From assembly GCA_002381185.1 (NCBI GenBank), contig DFOA01000035.1, forward strand, positions 1 through 18,228: a stretch of 18,228 nt of DNA, in the 5' to 3' direction. The notes under the pieces were generated by a model, which saw nothing but the letters and a program-made list of their open reading frames with translations, was not told the DNA's origin and did no database searches. The translations under genes were made by a program, and so were the position numbers. Numbering within the stretch: the stretch's first letter is position 1; the number at the start of each line of letters is the position of its first letter. The stretch comes from Firmicutes bacterium UBA3553. Its GTDB lineage: Bacteria; Bacillota; Clostridia; Tissierellales; Sedimentibacteraceae. Shown piece after piece: positions 1 through 7,478 of the stretch.

Positions 1-96
1 GGACCGATAATATTAGTAAATGATGCAAATACAAATTCAGCATTAAAAATACTTGCTGATAATGAGTTTATTGCTAAAGAAAAATTAGATTGTTAG
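1..96 (+). CDS. C-terminal end of a probable ACT-domain protein (partial)
   Basis: Frame 1 is open from the window edge and encodes 31 residues ending in ...KEKLDC before TAG. The pattern VNDANTNSALKILADNEF resembles the last helix and strand of ACT domains, where a D-x-x-x-x-A-L-x-x-L-x-x-N-x-F signature is common. ACT domains bind amino acids or other small ligands. The gene is followed directly by a strong hairpin and T-run, which supports a real gene end. With so little protein visible, the family assignment is an inference. Confidence 0.5.
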   Translation, partial: GPIILVNDANTNSALKILADNEFIAKEKLDC

Positions 97-104
97 TATT
101 TATA

Positions 105-138
105 AAACAATGCAAACCATTAGGCTTGCATTGTTTTT
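105..138 (+). terminator. Rho-independent terminator, probably bidirectional
   Basis: A perfect 11-bp stem (AAACAATGCAA at 105-115 paired with TTGCATTGTTT at 126-136) with a 10-nt loop, followed by Ts. It lies 8 bp after the stop of the first gene. The A-rich left flank gives the opposite strand a T-rich tail, so it can also serve the convergent tnaA gene that ends at 181. Confidence 0.85.
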
Positions 139-180
139 CTTTGAATCATATCAATGATATGTATCGTCTGTAGGAAAAAA

Positions 181-1575
181 TTATTCTATAGGCTGCAAAT
201 GGGCCTGGAAATGTCTGAGTATAGGGGGTTCCCAGGTTATTTTATAACCGTGCTTGATTTCTCCCGCTCTTTCTTTAATAGAAATAAGAGCATCTGCAAT
301 AATATCAAGATGTGCCTGAGTATATACTCTTCGTGGAATTGCCAAACGTGTAAATTCAAATTCCGACTTTATCTGTTCGCCTGTGTCAGGATCGTTTCCC
401 ATCATGTAAGAGCCTATATCGCAGGATCTTATGCCTGCTTCCTTGTATAGCTCTATAGCCAGTGCCTGAGCCGGGAATTCATAATATGGAATTTGAGGCA
501 GCATTTTCTTTGCATCTATAAAAATACCGTGTCCGCCCACTGGAGATTGATATGCAATACCAGCATCGTCTAACAGAGCTGCCAGATATTCCATCTGACC
601 GATTCGGTATTTCAGATAGTCTTCCTCAAGTGCTTCGTTCAGACCTATTGCAAGCGCTTCCAAATCACGTCCGTTTAATCCGCCGTAGGTGATAAATCCC
701 TCAAAGCTAATGCAATTTGCTTTTATCTTCATAATAGTGTCTTCAAATTTTTTATCATCTTTTACACCAATCATACCGCCCATATTAACAATTCCGTCTT
801 TTTTTGATGACATAGAGAACATGTCAGCATAAGAAAACATTTCTTGTACTATTTCTCTTATGGATTTATCTGAATATCCTTCTTCATCGCGCTTAATAAA
901 GTACGCGTTTTCAGCATATCTCGCCGAATCAATATCTAGTGGAATATTGTATTTTCTGCATATTGAGGCAACATCCCTCATGTTTTGCATTGAAACCGGT
1001 TGACCGCCTGCTGAATTGTTAGTAACCGTCATGACAACTAGACCTATGTTTTCAGGACCGTGTTCCTTGATTATTTCCTCAAGTCTTGCAATATCCATGT
1101 TTCCTTTAAATTTAGCACGTTTTTCAGGATCCTTTGCCTCTTCGACCACACAGTCTATGCAGCGTGCACCTGCTAGTTCAACATGAGCACGTGTAGTATC
1201 GAAAAACATGTTTGAAACAGCAAACTGTCCTTTATGAAGAAATGTAGGGAATAAAACCTTTTCCGCAGCTCTACCCTGATGTACAGGCTGGATATAGCTG
1301 TATCCGAAAATTTCCTTAGCTGTTTCAACAAGGCGATAGTAGCTTTTAGCTCCTGCATAAGCTTCATCTCCAACCATGATTCCTGCCCACTGGTTCGAAC
1401 TCATTGCATTTGTGCCGGAATCTGTCAGAAGATCGATGTATACGTCTTCTCCCCTAAGATTGAATAAGTTGTAGTTTGCTTCCTTGATTTTCTGTTCTCT
1501 TTCTTCTCGAGTTGTCATTTTGATTGTTTCAACCATTTTAATTCTAAATGGTTCAGGAATGTACTTAATTTTCAT
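181..1575 (-). CDS. tnaA: Tryptophanase (tryptophan indole-lyase)
   Basis: PLP-dependent beta-eliminating lyase that splits L-tryptophan into indole, pyruvate and ammonia in the cytoplasm. The 464 residues fit the family length of about 460-475. The start has GGAGGAAAAAAT directly upstream. Family signatures seen: TDSGTNAMS (51-59), GDEAYAG (69-75), HQGRAAE (99-105), NNSAGGQPVS (186-195) and the PLP lysine in SSKKDGIVNMGG (K259). Tyrosine phenol-lyase is the close alternative. The discriminating positions look like tryptophanase: an aspartate in FFDTTRAH (D126, tryptophanase Asp133 position, Thr in TPL), no arginine in GIRSCDIG (TPL has its Arg381 there), and a histidine in RHFQAHL (H455, tryptophanase His463 position). 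Overall similarity to TPL is also high, so substrate choice is strong inference. No tnaB permease or tnaC leader peptide is adjacent. Confidence 0.88.
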   Translation of the reverse strand: MKIKYIPEPFRIKMVETIKMTTREEREQKIKEANYNLFNLRGEDVYIDLLTDSGTNAMSSNQWAGIMVGDEAYAGAKSYYRLVETAKEIFGYSYIQPVHQGRAAEKVLFPTFLHKGQFAVSNMFFDTTRAHVELAGARCIDCVVEEAKDPEKRAKFKGNMDIARLEEIIKEHGPENIGLVVMTVTNNSAGGQPVSMQNMRDVASICRKYNIPLDIDSARYAENAYFIKRDEEGYSDKSIREIVQEMFSYADMFSMSSKKDGIVNMGGMIGVKDDKKFEDTIMKIKANCISFEGFITYGGLNGRDLEALAIGLNEALEEDYLKYRIGQMEYLAALLDDAGIAYQSPVGGHGIFIDAKKMLPQIPYYEFPAQALAIELYKEAGIRSCDIGSYMMGNDPDTGEQIKSEFEFTRLAIPRRVYTQAHLDIIADALISIKERAGEIKHGYKITWEPPILRHFQAHLQPIE

Positions 1576-1633
1576 ATTTTTTCCTCCTCAATCACCCCGG
1601 TTATCTTTCGACTAGCGGTCAGTATGCACAATA

Positions 1634-1662
1634 ATTATATAATACTATTTACATTAGTTCAA
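1634..1662 (-). promoter_or_regulatory. Sigma-A-type promoter of tnaA
   Basis: On the minus strand: TTGAAC (1657-1662), a 17-bp spacer, then a perfect TATAAT (1634-1639). The start point would be near 1627, giving a leader of about 50 nt. That is too short for a tnaC-like leader peptide plus Rho-attenuation region. Confidence 0.75.
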
Positions 1663-1757
1663 GTTTTTTTACAGTTATACAAATTATATGATGTTAAGTT
1701 TCAAGGACATAAAAATATATAAAAAGTTTATCTGTTTCATTTTTTGTTCATTTAGGC

Positions 1758-1763
1758 TATAAT
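1758..1763 (+). promoter_or_regulatory. Probable -10 element of the DUF6485-like gene
   Basis: A perfect TATAAT lies about 50 bp before the start codon. The hexamer 17 bp upstream (TTTCAT, 1735-1740) is a weak -35. The 239-bp gap between tnaA and this gene (1576-1814) holds only the two divergent promoters. Confidence 0.4.
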
Positions 1764-1814
1764 AGCAGTAAGCACTACTATGCAGATAATCAGAAAATTG
1801 AAAGGATGAAAAAT

Positions 1815-2036
1815 ATGGAGGGTTTAAACAAGTTTTGTTCATGTAAAAATATGAGTTGTCCATTGCATCCCACAAAACATGATAAGGGATGTACACCATG
1901 TATAGGTAAAAACCTTAAATTAAAAGAAATACCTAATTGTTTTTTCAACTTAATAGATGGTGCACAATTAAGAGAAGGGGATTCCTTCGAGGATTTTGCA
2001 AAACTTATACTAATAAGTGAGAAAGAAATGATATAG
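1815..2036 (+). CDS. Small cysteine-rich DUF6485-like protein
   Basis: A 73-residue protein with six cysteines: C8-x-C10, C15, C26-x-x-C29 and C42 in the motif IPNCFFN. The spacing CxC...CP.H......C..C....L..IP.C matches my recollection of the DUF6485 family, short proteins of anaerobes that presumably bind a metal through the cysteines. The function is unknown. An upstream in-frame ATG at 1806 directly abuts the AAAGG site, leaving no room for initiation; ATG 1815 has a proper 9-nt spacing and is chosen. The acidic tail (EGDSFEDFAKL) is typical of a short C-terminal helix. It stands alone, with its own -10 element upstream and the T-box unit downstream. No clear terminator follows. Confidence 0.7.
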   Translation: MEGLNKFCSCKNMSCPLHPTKHDKGCTPCIGKNLKLKEIPNCFFNLIDGAQLREGDSFEDFAKLILISEKEMI

Positions 2037-2118
2037 TTGAAGCAAAGGAAAAATCCAATTTTCAGCTTGAGACTCATTCTCACCAAAACAAAATTTTTTT
2101 ATTATTTTCCAAGTACAC

Positions 2119-2147
2119 TTGATATTTTCCAAAGAAACGAATATAAT
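2119..2147 (+). promoter_or_regulatory. Promoter of the T-box/metG unit
   Basis: TTGATA (2119-2124), a 17-bp spacer and a perfect TATAAT (2142-2147). The predicted start near 2154 places the whole T-box leader in the transcript. Confidence 0.75.
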
Positions 2148-2153
2148 AATATC

Positions 2154-2470
2154 AAATTTAATGTTTTTAATAAATGCGTTGAAAAGAAAGAGTAAGTCAT
2201 TTGAGTTTTTACAGAGAGTCCGTATTTGCTGAGATCGGATGAAATAATAAAATGACCGAACATGGTCTTGGAGCAGCGTACCGAGAAGGAATTCATAACT
2301 TTTAGGCTACGCGTAACAGCGATAGAGTATCGACATATTATCCACTGTCTGTACTTGATAAGGCTTATTTCGTGAGGAATAAGTGAATTAGGGTGGTACC
2401 ACGGCAGCATTGACTTGTTAAGACATTGCTCTCGTCCCTGAATATATTCGGGGAGGGGAGTTTTTATTTT
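2154..2470 (+). promoter_or_regulatory. T-box riboswitch leader, methionine specifier
   Basis: The leader binds uncharged tRNA and prevents termination when methionyl-tRNA is scarce. Visible parts: a Stem I start with AGAGAG (about 2213-2218), a distal TTTGCTGAGAT loop, and a specifier region GAACATGGTCTTGGAGC in which ATG (2262-2264) sits at the usual specifier position. The T-box core AGGGTGGTACCACGG (2390-2404) is followed by a terminator hairpin. The ATG specifier agrees with the downstream methionyl-tRNA synthetase gene. Exact helix boundaries were not modelled. Confidence 0.9.
2429..2465 (+). terminator. T-box leader terminator (attenuator)
   Basis: CTCTCGTCCCTG (2429-2440) pairs with CGGGGAGGGGAG (2449-2460), with one G-G mismatch and a self-complementary GAATATATTC top, followed by TTTTT. 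It competes with the antiterminator formed through the T-box core at 2390-2404. Confidence 0.88.
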
Positions 2471-2515
2471 GTCTTAATGTTAAACCAAACTAATCTACAG
2501 AAACGAGGTAAAGCT

Positions 2516-4138
2516 ATGAAAAACATTTTAATCGGAGGGGCATGGCCATATGCGAACGGCTCGCTCCATATCGGTCATATTGCCGGACTTTTACCGGGTG
2601 ATATATTGGCAAGGTATTATCGTGCCAAAGGAGATCAGGTATTTTACGTTTCAGGCAGCGACTGCCATGGAACCCCTGTTACCATAAGAGCGAAACAGGA
2701 AGGAAAAACACCGAAGAAAATCAGTGACTGCTATCATCAAGAGTTCTGTGAAGTGTTTAGTTCTCTAGGGTTCAGTTATGATTTGTACGGGAAGACATCA
2801 GATGACTGGCATGCTGATTTTGTTAAAGCTTTTCATGAAAGATTGTATGCTGGTGAATTTGTGTATGACAAAACTGCACCGCAGGCATATTGCAAGGATT
2901 GCGGAAAAACTCTGACTGACAGGCTTATTATCGGGAAATGTCCTGTTTGTGGGGAGAAAACAAGAGGGGATCAATGCGATAGCTGCGGAACCGTTCTTGA
3001 GGCGGAAAATATTATCGAGCCAATTTGTGCCGAATGCGGCAATATTATAAATTTCATACAATCTAAACAGCTTTATATATCTTTAACAAAACTTGAAGAA
3101 AAGTTGTGCGCCTTTTTAGAATCTCGTACGCATTGGCGAAAAAACGCTATTGCCTTTTCTAAGAGATATATTGACGAAGGGCTGCGGGACAGAGCGATAA
3201 CCCGTGATCTTGAGTGGGGAATTGATGTTCCGAAGGAAGGCTTTGAAAACAAGAAAATTTATATTTGGGCAGAAAACGTACTTGGATATTTATCTGCAAG
3301 TGCTGTTGTTGCAAAGCAGCGGGGAATTCCGTTTGAAGAGATATGGGGTGAGAATGCACGTCATTACTATGTTCACGGAAAAGACAACATTCCTTTTCAC
3401 ACTATTATTCTGCCTTCTTTGCTGCTCGGACACGGTCAGGGCTTAAGGCTGCCGGATGATATTATATCAGGCGAATATTTGACGCTTGAGGGCAGAAAAA
3501 TATCGACCAGTCAAAATTGGGCTATATGGGCAAAAGATATAGTATACCGGTATAATCCAGATTCCATCCGATACTTTTTTATTATCAACGGACCGGAAAA
3601 GCGTGACACAGATTTCTCATGGCGTGAGTTTGTCAGCAGAAATAACAATGAGCTTCTTGGTGCCTATGGAAATCTTGTTAACCGGACTCTTGCCTTTACG
3701 GTAAAATATCTAGAGAATACTGTACCCGAGGGAAATATTGATGATGATGTAAAAAGTAAAATTGAAAGCACATATTTGCAGGTTGGTTCCAAGATTGAGG
3801 ATGGGCAGTTAAAAGATGCACTTGAAGAGGCTTTTGAGCTTGTGCGCTTTGGAAACAAATATTTTGATGTTCGTGAGCCTTGGAAGGCCAGAGAAACAGA
3901 TATAGTTCATTGTAAAAATCCCCTGTTTAACTGTACACAAATCATTGCAAACTTATCTGTAATTCTTGCACCGTTTTTGCCTTTTTCATCTGAAAAGATA
4001 TTTGATTGGCTGGGTATAGCCTGCCAGTGGGTCCCACAATATGTCTCATCAGGGTATTTGTTACCTGAAGTATCTATTTTGTTTGAGCGTCTGGATAAAG
4101 GTGTCATTGAGGAAGAGCAGAGAAAATTAAAAATATAA
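2516..4138 (+). CDS. metG: Methionyl-tRNA synthetase, short archaeal-like type
   Basis: Charges tRNA-Met with methionine in the cytoplasm. The start at 2516 has GAGGT 6 nt upstream; longer readings begin inside the attenuator hairpin and are rejected. The 540-residue protein carries HIGH (18-21, in WPYANGSLHIGH), the connective domain with four CxxC pairs (C126/129, C142/145, C154/157, C171/174) able to hold two zincs, and KISTS (328-332) as the KMSKS-loop equivalent. The anticodon-reading region is NKYFDVREPW (447-456). The KISTS-QNWAIW segment resembles the KFSTS-RNWAIW form of archaeal enzymes rather than the usual Gram-positive KMSKS. The C-terminal Trbp111/EMAP-like dimerisation domain is absent. 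This may be an accessory synthetase of the resistant MetRS2 kind, which is inference. Expression is controlled by the methionine T-box. Confidence 0.92.
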   Translation: MKNILIGGAWPYANGSLHIGHIAGLLPGDILARYYRAKGDQVFYVSGSDCHGTPVTIRAKQEGKTPKKISDCYHQEFCEVFSSLGFSYDLYGKTSDDWHADFVKAFHERLYAGEFVYDKTAPQAYCKDCGKTLTDRLIIGKCPVCGEKTRGDQCDSCGTVLEAENIIEPICAECGNIINFIQSKQLYISLTKLEEKLCAFLESRTHWRKNAIAFSKRYIDEGLRDRAITRDLEWGIDVPKEGFENKKIYIWAENVLGYLSASAVVAKQRGIPFEEIWGENARHYYVHGKDNIPFHTIILPSLLLGHGQGLRLPDDIISGEYLTLEGRKISTSQNWAIWAKDIVYRYNPDSIRYFFIINGPEKRDTDFSWREFVSRNNNELLGAYGNLVNRTLAFTVKYLENTVPEGNIDDDVKSKIESTYLQVGSKIEDGQLKDALEEAFELVRFGNKYFDVREPWKARETDIVHCKNPLFNCTQIIANLSVILAPFLPFSSEKIFDWLGIACQWVPQYVSSGYLLPEVSILFERLDKGVIEEEQRKLKI

Positions 4139-4164
4139 AACGGCATTAACCTAATGTTTTTTAT

Positions 4165-4199
4165 AAGAAGTCAATTATTGTTGTAGTTGGCTTCTTTTT
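4165..4199 (+). terminator. Rho-independent terminator of metG
   Basis: AGAAGTCAA (4166-4174) pairs with TTGGCTTCT (4187-4195) over 9 bp with one G-U pair, then continues into Ts. A weaker CATTA/TAATG hairpin with six Ts lies just upstream (4144-4162), so there may be tandem terminators. Confidence 0.8.
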
Positions 4200-4288
4200 A
4201 TTTATGTGGTAAAATATTACTGTGTACTATTATAAATTATTAAAATGGGACTGTGCATAAAAAATTATATTTTACTAAGAGGTGGAAA

Positions 4289-5209
4289 ATGAACTTAACT
4301 TATAAAAAGGCACAAGATTTTATTTATAGAAATGCAAGGCCTCTTGATTTGGCAAGATGGCAATATCATTTTGAAAATGGCAGCAAAGATGCGGTTTTAA
4401 ATACCCTTTCTTATTATCAAAATGAAGATGGCGGATTTGGACACGCTTTGGAAGCAGATGCTTGGAACCCAAACTCTGCCCCTATTCAAACATGGACAGC
4501 TACAGAAATTTTGCGCGAAATTAATTTTATTGACAACAAGCACACGATTATAGATGGTATACTTAGATATCTTGAAAGCGGTCAAAACTTTGAAGGAAGG
4601 CTTTGGTATAACACTATAAAATGCAACAATGATTATCCTCATGCTCCTTGGTGGCATACTGAAAATGACAGTACATGCCACAATGACTACAATCCGACAG
4701 CTTGCCTTGCGGGTTTTACAGTTCGTTTTGCAGAAAAAAACAGTAAATTTTATAAACTTGGTTGTCGTATTGCAAAAGAAGCATTTGAACAACTAATGTC
4801 AGATGAAAAACAAAATGATATGCATACTTTGTGTTGCTATATTCGTCTTATGGAGTATCTTGAAGAATCAAACACAACTGACATTATAAATTTAATAGAA
4901 CTAAAAAACAAACTAATGGAGCAAGTCAAAAACTGCATAACACAAAACACCAATGAATGGGAAACTTCGTATATTTGCAAGCCTTCTCAATTCTTTAACT
5001 CAAAAGACAGCATTTTTTATAATGAGAATAAAGAAATTGCAGAGTATGAGTGTAATTACATAATCAAAACTCAACTTGAGGATGGTTCTTGGAACATTCC
5101 CTGGGGGTGGAGTGAATATCCTAATGAATGGGCGATCAGTAAAAACTGGTGGAGATCAAATGTAATTATTTCAAACATGCTATATCTTAGAAACTATGGT
5201 ATATTGTAG
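4289..5209 (+). CDS. Alpha/alpha-toroid (prenyltransferase/terpene cyclase-like) protein of unknown function
   Basis: A 306-residue soluble protein. Start 4289 is chosen for the AGAGGTGG site just upstream; an earlier ATG at 4253 has no ribosome site. Residues about 35-60 contain the repeat hallmark YQNEDGGFGHALEAD, and a second one, LEDGSWNIPWGWSEYP, lies near the C-terminus. QxxDGGFG/QxxDGSW repeats are typical of alpha6/alpha6 toroids in squalene/oxidosqualene cyclases and protein prenyltransferases. The protein is about half the length of a squalene-hopene cyclase, and no DxDD motif is seen, so cyclase activity is unlikely. It is rich in Trp, Asn and Tyr and has no signal peptide. It stands alone between the metG terminator and the DUF89 gene. 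Substrate and role are unknown. Confidence 0.7.
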   Translation: MNLTYKKAQDFIYRNARPLDLARWQYHFENGSKDAVLNTLSYYQNEDGGFGHALEADAWNPNSAPIQTWTATEILREINFIDNKHTIIDGILRYLESGQNFEGRLWYNTIKCNNDYPHAPWWHTENDSTCHNDYNPTACLAGFTVRFAEKNSKFYKLGCRIAKEAFEQLMSDEKQNDMHTLCCYIRLMEYLEESNTTDIINLIELKNKLMEQVKNCITQNTNEWETSYICKPSQFFNSKDSIFYNENKEIAEYECNYIIKTQLEDGSWNIPWGWSEYPNEWAISKNWWRSNVIISNMLYLRNYGIL

Positions 5210-5341
5210 CGGTATTTAAAGATTTCTACCGAAGTTTATGAGATTTGGGATTAAGCAAAATTTGACGAAATATTAAAATATATTGAATTACAGATTATAT
5301 ATATGAGTAAAAAAATTAGAATAATTTTGAGAGGTATAATT

Positions 5342-6235
5342 ATGAGAATGCATGATAAATGTTTGCCATGTGTGGTCAATCAAGTTGTCAAAGTGGCAAA
5401 TATTACAGGTGTTGATAAAAAGGAAGAATTGTTGAGAGAAGTTTTTACTTATCTTAGTAAAATGGATTTTGATGCAACTACACCAGAAATTATAGGAGAA
5501 ATTTTTGGTATAATAAAAAAACATACAAATAATCCAGACCCTTATAAAGAGACCAGGAATTACTATAATGCATTGTTTTTAAAATTGCTTCCCAAATTCG
5601 AGAGGAAGATTGATCAGAATGAAAATTCGTTTCAATCGGCAATTAGATATGCTATTGTTGGTAATATCATAGATTTTAATCCTATTCACAATACATCATT
5701 AGAAGATATTTTGGATTATTTTGAAAAAATGGAACAATTGGAATTAGCAATAGATGATTCTCAAACGTTAATGAAAGATATTTTGAATGCAAGAATGTTA
5801 TTATATTTAGGTGATAATTGTGGAGAAATCTGCATGGACAAGATTTTTATAAAGCAAATAAAAAAACTGAACCCTAATATTAAGATATTGTTTGGGGTAC
5901 GGGGTAAGCCTGTTGTAAATGACTCTATAACTGAAGATGCATATGCTGTAGGGATTGATGAATATGCAGAAATTATAGATAATGGAGATGGTTCTCTTGG
6001 GACTGTATTCAATCGAACAAGCCCAGAATTTAAAGAAGCTTATAAAAAGGCGGATGTAGTAATTGCCAAAGGACAAGCAAATTATGAATGCCTGAGTGAA
6101 GAAAATAAAAACATTTATTTTCTGTTAATGACCAAATGCGATGTCATTGCAAAAGATATTGGTGTTGAGGAGAAGAAAATGATTTGCATGAAGAACTATC
6201 TTGTGGATGAATTATCTAATGAAAAAAATATTTAA
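5342..6235 (+). CDS. DUF89/ARMT1-like damage-control phosphatase
   Basis: A 297-residue protein starting at ATG 5342, with GAGAGG 7 nt upstream; an earlier ATG at 5303 lacks a ribosome site. It shows the prokaryotic DUF89 layout: an N-terminal CLPC pair (C7, C10) followed by a helical domain, then LYLGDNCGEI (155-162, metal-binding D158/N159), VRGKPVVNDSITEDA (186-200), KGQANYE (244-249) and TKCDVIAKDIGV (265-274). DUF89 proteins are metal-dependent phosphatases proposed to clear damaged phosphometabolites. The CxxC subfamily is found in archaea and anaerobic bacteria, and its substrate is uncertain. No operon partner is evident: 132 bp of non-coding sequence precede it and 129 bp follow it. 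Confidence 0.82.
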   Translation: MRMHDKCLPCVVNQVVKVANITGVDKKEELLREVFTYLSKMDFDATTPEIIGEIFGIIKKHTNNPDPYKETRNYYNALFLKLLPKFERKIDQNENSFQSAIRYAIVGNIIDFNPIHNTSLEDILDYFEKMEQLELAIDDSQTLMKDILNARMLLYLGDNCGEICMDKIFIKQIKKLNPNIKILFGVRGKPVVNDSITEDAYAVGIDEYAEIIDNGDGSLGTVFNRTSPEFKEAYKKADVVIAKGQANYECLSEENKNIYFLLMTKCDVIAKDIGVEEKKMICMKNYLVDELSNEKNI

Positions 6236-6293
6236 ATCCTTTACACTTTGGTTTGTTATAGTAGCTATATTGGAAATATACATGCATCAAATA

Positions 6294-6340
6294 GGACAGG
6301 ATTCAAAAAGCATTGTTTTGATTTATCTAAATCCTGTTTT
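6294..6340 (+). repeat. Inverted repeat built on the boundary motif, with T-run
   Basis: ACAGGATT (6296-6303) is perfectly complementary to AATCCTGT (6330-6337). A nested CAAAA/TTTTG pair lies in the 26-nt loop, and TTTT follows. Read on the minus strand, the right arm is AAAACAGGATTT, close to the TAAACAGGA motif repeated downstream. It could act as a terminator of the DUF89 gene or as a leader hairpin for the next gene. Confidence 0.5.
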
Positions 6341-6364
6341 AAGGACTATATAAGGAGGGCATAT

Positions 6365-6538
6365 ATGAGTACGGATATTAAAAGAGCAGTTATTTCGGTG
6401 GTAATCCTTTTTATTATGTATTTTGCAGCTGACCTGATTATTGGATTTCCTGCCTATGATGCAAGTGTGAAATCCACTCAGTTTTTAGCGGCAGTGCTTG
6501 CTGCTGGTTGTTACTGGATTGGAAGCAATAAAAAATAA
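6365..6538 (+). CDS. Small two-helix membrane protein
   Basis: A 57-residue protein with a near-perfect AAGGAGG site (6352-6358) and 6-nt spacing. Two hydrophobic segments are seen: residues about 8-28 (AVISVVILFIMYFAADLIIGF) and about 36-52 (STQFLAAVLAAGCYWIG). The N-terminus is short and charged (MSTDIKR), and the tail is SNKK. It is probably an inner-membrane hairpin. I do not recognise a family. It is followed after a weak hairpin by another membrane-protein gene, so the two may be co-transcribed. Confidence 0.65.
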   Translation: MSTDIKRAVISVVILFIMYFAADLIIGFPAYDASVKSTQFLAAVLAAGCYWIGSNKK

Positions 6539-6541
6539 ATT

Positions 6542-6562
6542 CTACTTCGTTGAGTAGTTTTT
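6542..6562 (+). terminator. Weak hairpin and T-run between two membrane-protein genes
   Basis: CTACTT (6542-6547) pairs with GAGTAG (6552-6557, one G-U pair) around a CGTT loop, followed by five Ts. The stem is short, so termination would be partial. Confidence 0.4.
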
Positions 6563-6576
6563 AGGAGAGTAATTTT

Positions 6577-7218
6577 ATGAAAATATTAAAATCAACCGTA
6601 AGCGAGGAAAATTGCATGAATCGTAAAATTGGAATGGTTTCTTCCTGTATAACATTAATCAGTGTTATACTGTTTGCCTTATTTATGCTGTTAGATATGT
6701 CATATGCAGCGTACGCGATATGTATACTGCTGTCTTGCGGATACATTGTTATGGCATCAACATATGCCGTTTATGCGGGTAAAGGAGTCGAGGCGGCAAA
6801 ATATGCCGGGATTGCTTTTGCTGTCATTTATGGGATATTTGTTATGCTTGTGTATTATGCACAAATTACAACACTTGTACAAAATGATTTAACAGAACAG
6901 GCAGCACAGTTACTTGACTATAAGAAATTTGGCTTGTTTTTTTCTTATGACCTTTTTGGATATGGTATGCTTGCTGTTTCCACTTTCTTTATTGGGTTTA
7001 CAATCATTCCCGATAGCAAAGCAGATAAAATACTGAAAACTTTATTACTCGTTCATGGCATCTTTAGCGTTGTTTGCCTGATTCCAGTTCTGGGGATTTT
7101 TGATGCCGGGATGTCAGGTGGAGATTTGATTGGTATAGCAGTACTGGAGGTTTGGTGTCTCTACTTTATCCCAGTATGTTTTTTAAGCTATCGACATTTT
7201 AAACGGAAAAGCAATTAA
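6577..7218 (+). CDS. Multi-pass (about six-helix) integral membrane protein of unknown function
   Basis: A 213-residue hydrophobic protein. Predicted helices from hydropathy lie at about 19-39, 43-65, 75-95, 118-145, 153-175 and 184-205. A polar extracytoplasmic or cytoplasmic loop (VQNDLTEQAAQLLDYKK) lies between helices 3 and 4, and the tail is basic (RHFKRKSN). ATG 6577 has AGGAGAG 7 nt upstream. An internal ATG at 6616 (MNRKIGM...) also has GAGG at 8 nt and may be the true start, because the preceding 13 residues are polar and look unlike a conserved N-terminus. No enzymatic motif is seen. A clear terminator follows. Confidence 0.7.
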   Translation: MKILKSTVSEENCMNRKIGMVSSCITLISVILFALFMLLDMSYAAYAICILLSCGYIVMASTYAVYAGKGVEAAKYAGIAFAVIYGIFVMLVYYAQITTLVQNDLTEQAAQLLDYKKFGLFFSYDLFGYGMLAVSTFFIGFTIIPDSKADKILKTLLLVHGIFSVVCLIPVLGIFDAGMSGGDLIGIAVLEVWCLYFIPVCFLSYRHFKRKSN

Positions 7219-7229
7219 CCTCAATTTAG

Positions 7230-7262
7230 AGTACAAAAGCAGTATTTTTTGATTTGCTTTTT
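7230..7262 (+). terminator. Rho-independent terminator
   Basis: AAAAGCA (7235-7241) pairs with TGCTTTT (7255-7261), ending in Ts; an outer AGTA/TACT pair extends it. It closes the membrane-protein gene. The rest of the 260-bp gap to the next gene holds one promoter and a TTGCTT/AAGCAA hairpin near 7290 without a T-run. Confidence 0.7.
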
Positions 7263-7402
7263 ATACTAATGAATCCTAGATGGTTTGCTCTTGCTTCTAA
7301 ACAAAAGCAAAAATAAATCTAATAAATCTTGCATCCTGCATTCAGAATAATGAATATAGGGAGGTCTCACATACTGTCGTAAAAAACTAACAGCGTAGGA
7401 AA

Positions 7403-7431
7403 TTGAAAAATATATGTAAGAGCAATAAAAT
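7403..7431 (+). promoter_or_regulatory. Promoter of the alpha/beta hydrolase gene
   Basis: TTGAAA (7403-7408), a 17-bp spacer and TAAAAT (7426-7431), about 45 bp before the chosen start codon. It lies downstream of a terminator, so the gene has its own transcription unit. Confidence 0.55.
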
Positions 7432-7478
7432 TCAAGTTCATTCCAACTTAAAACTAAAAAGATATGAGGTATATAAAT

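Noticed and set aside
181..1575. Tyrosine phenol-lyase instead of tryptophanase
   Set aside because: The Asp in FFDTT, the lack of the TPL-type arginine in GIRSCDIG and the His in RHFQAHL match tryptophanase-specific positions.
1790..2086. Minus-strand reading frame across the DUF6485-like gene
   Set aside because: Shadow of the + strand gene: no ribosome site, low-complexity hydrophobic translation, and it runs into the T-box promoter region.
2037..2110. Terminator after the DUF6485-like gene
   Set aside because: TGAGA/TCTCA is only 5 bp and its T-run is about 12 nt away; too weak to call.
2426..2515. N-terminal extension of metG to 570 residues
   Set aside because: It reads through the T-box attenuator hairpin and lacks a ribosome site; the family N-terminus begins at 2516.
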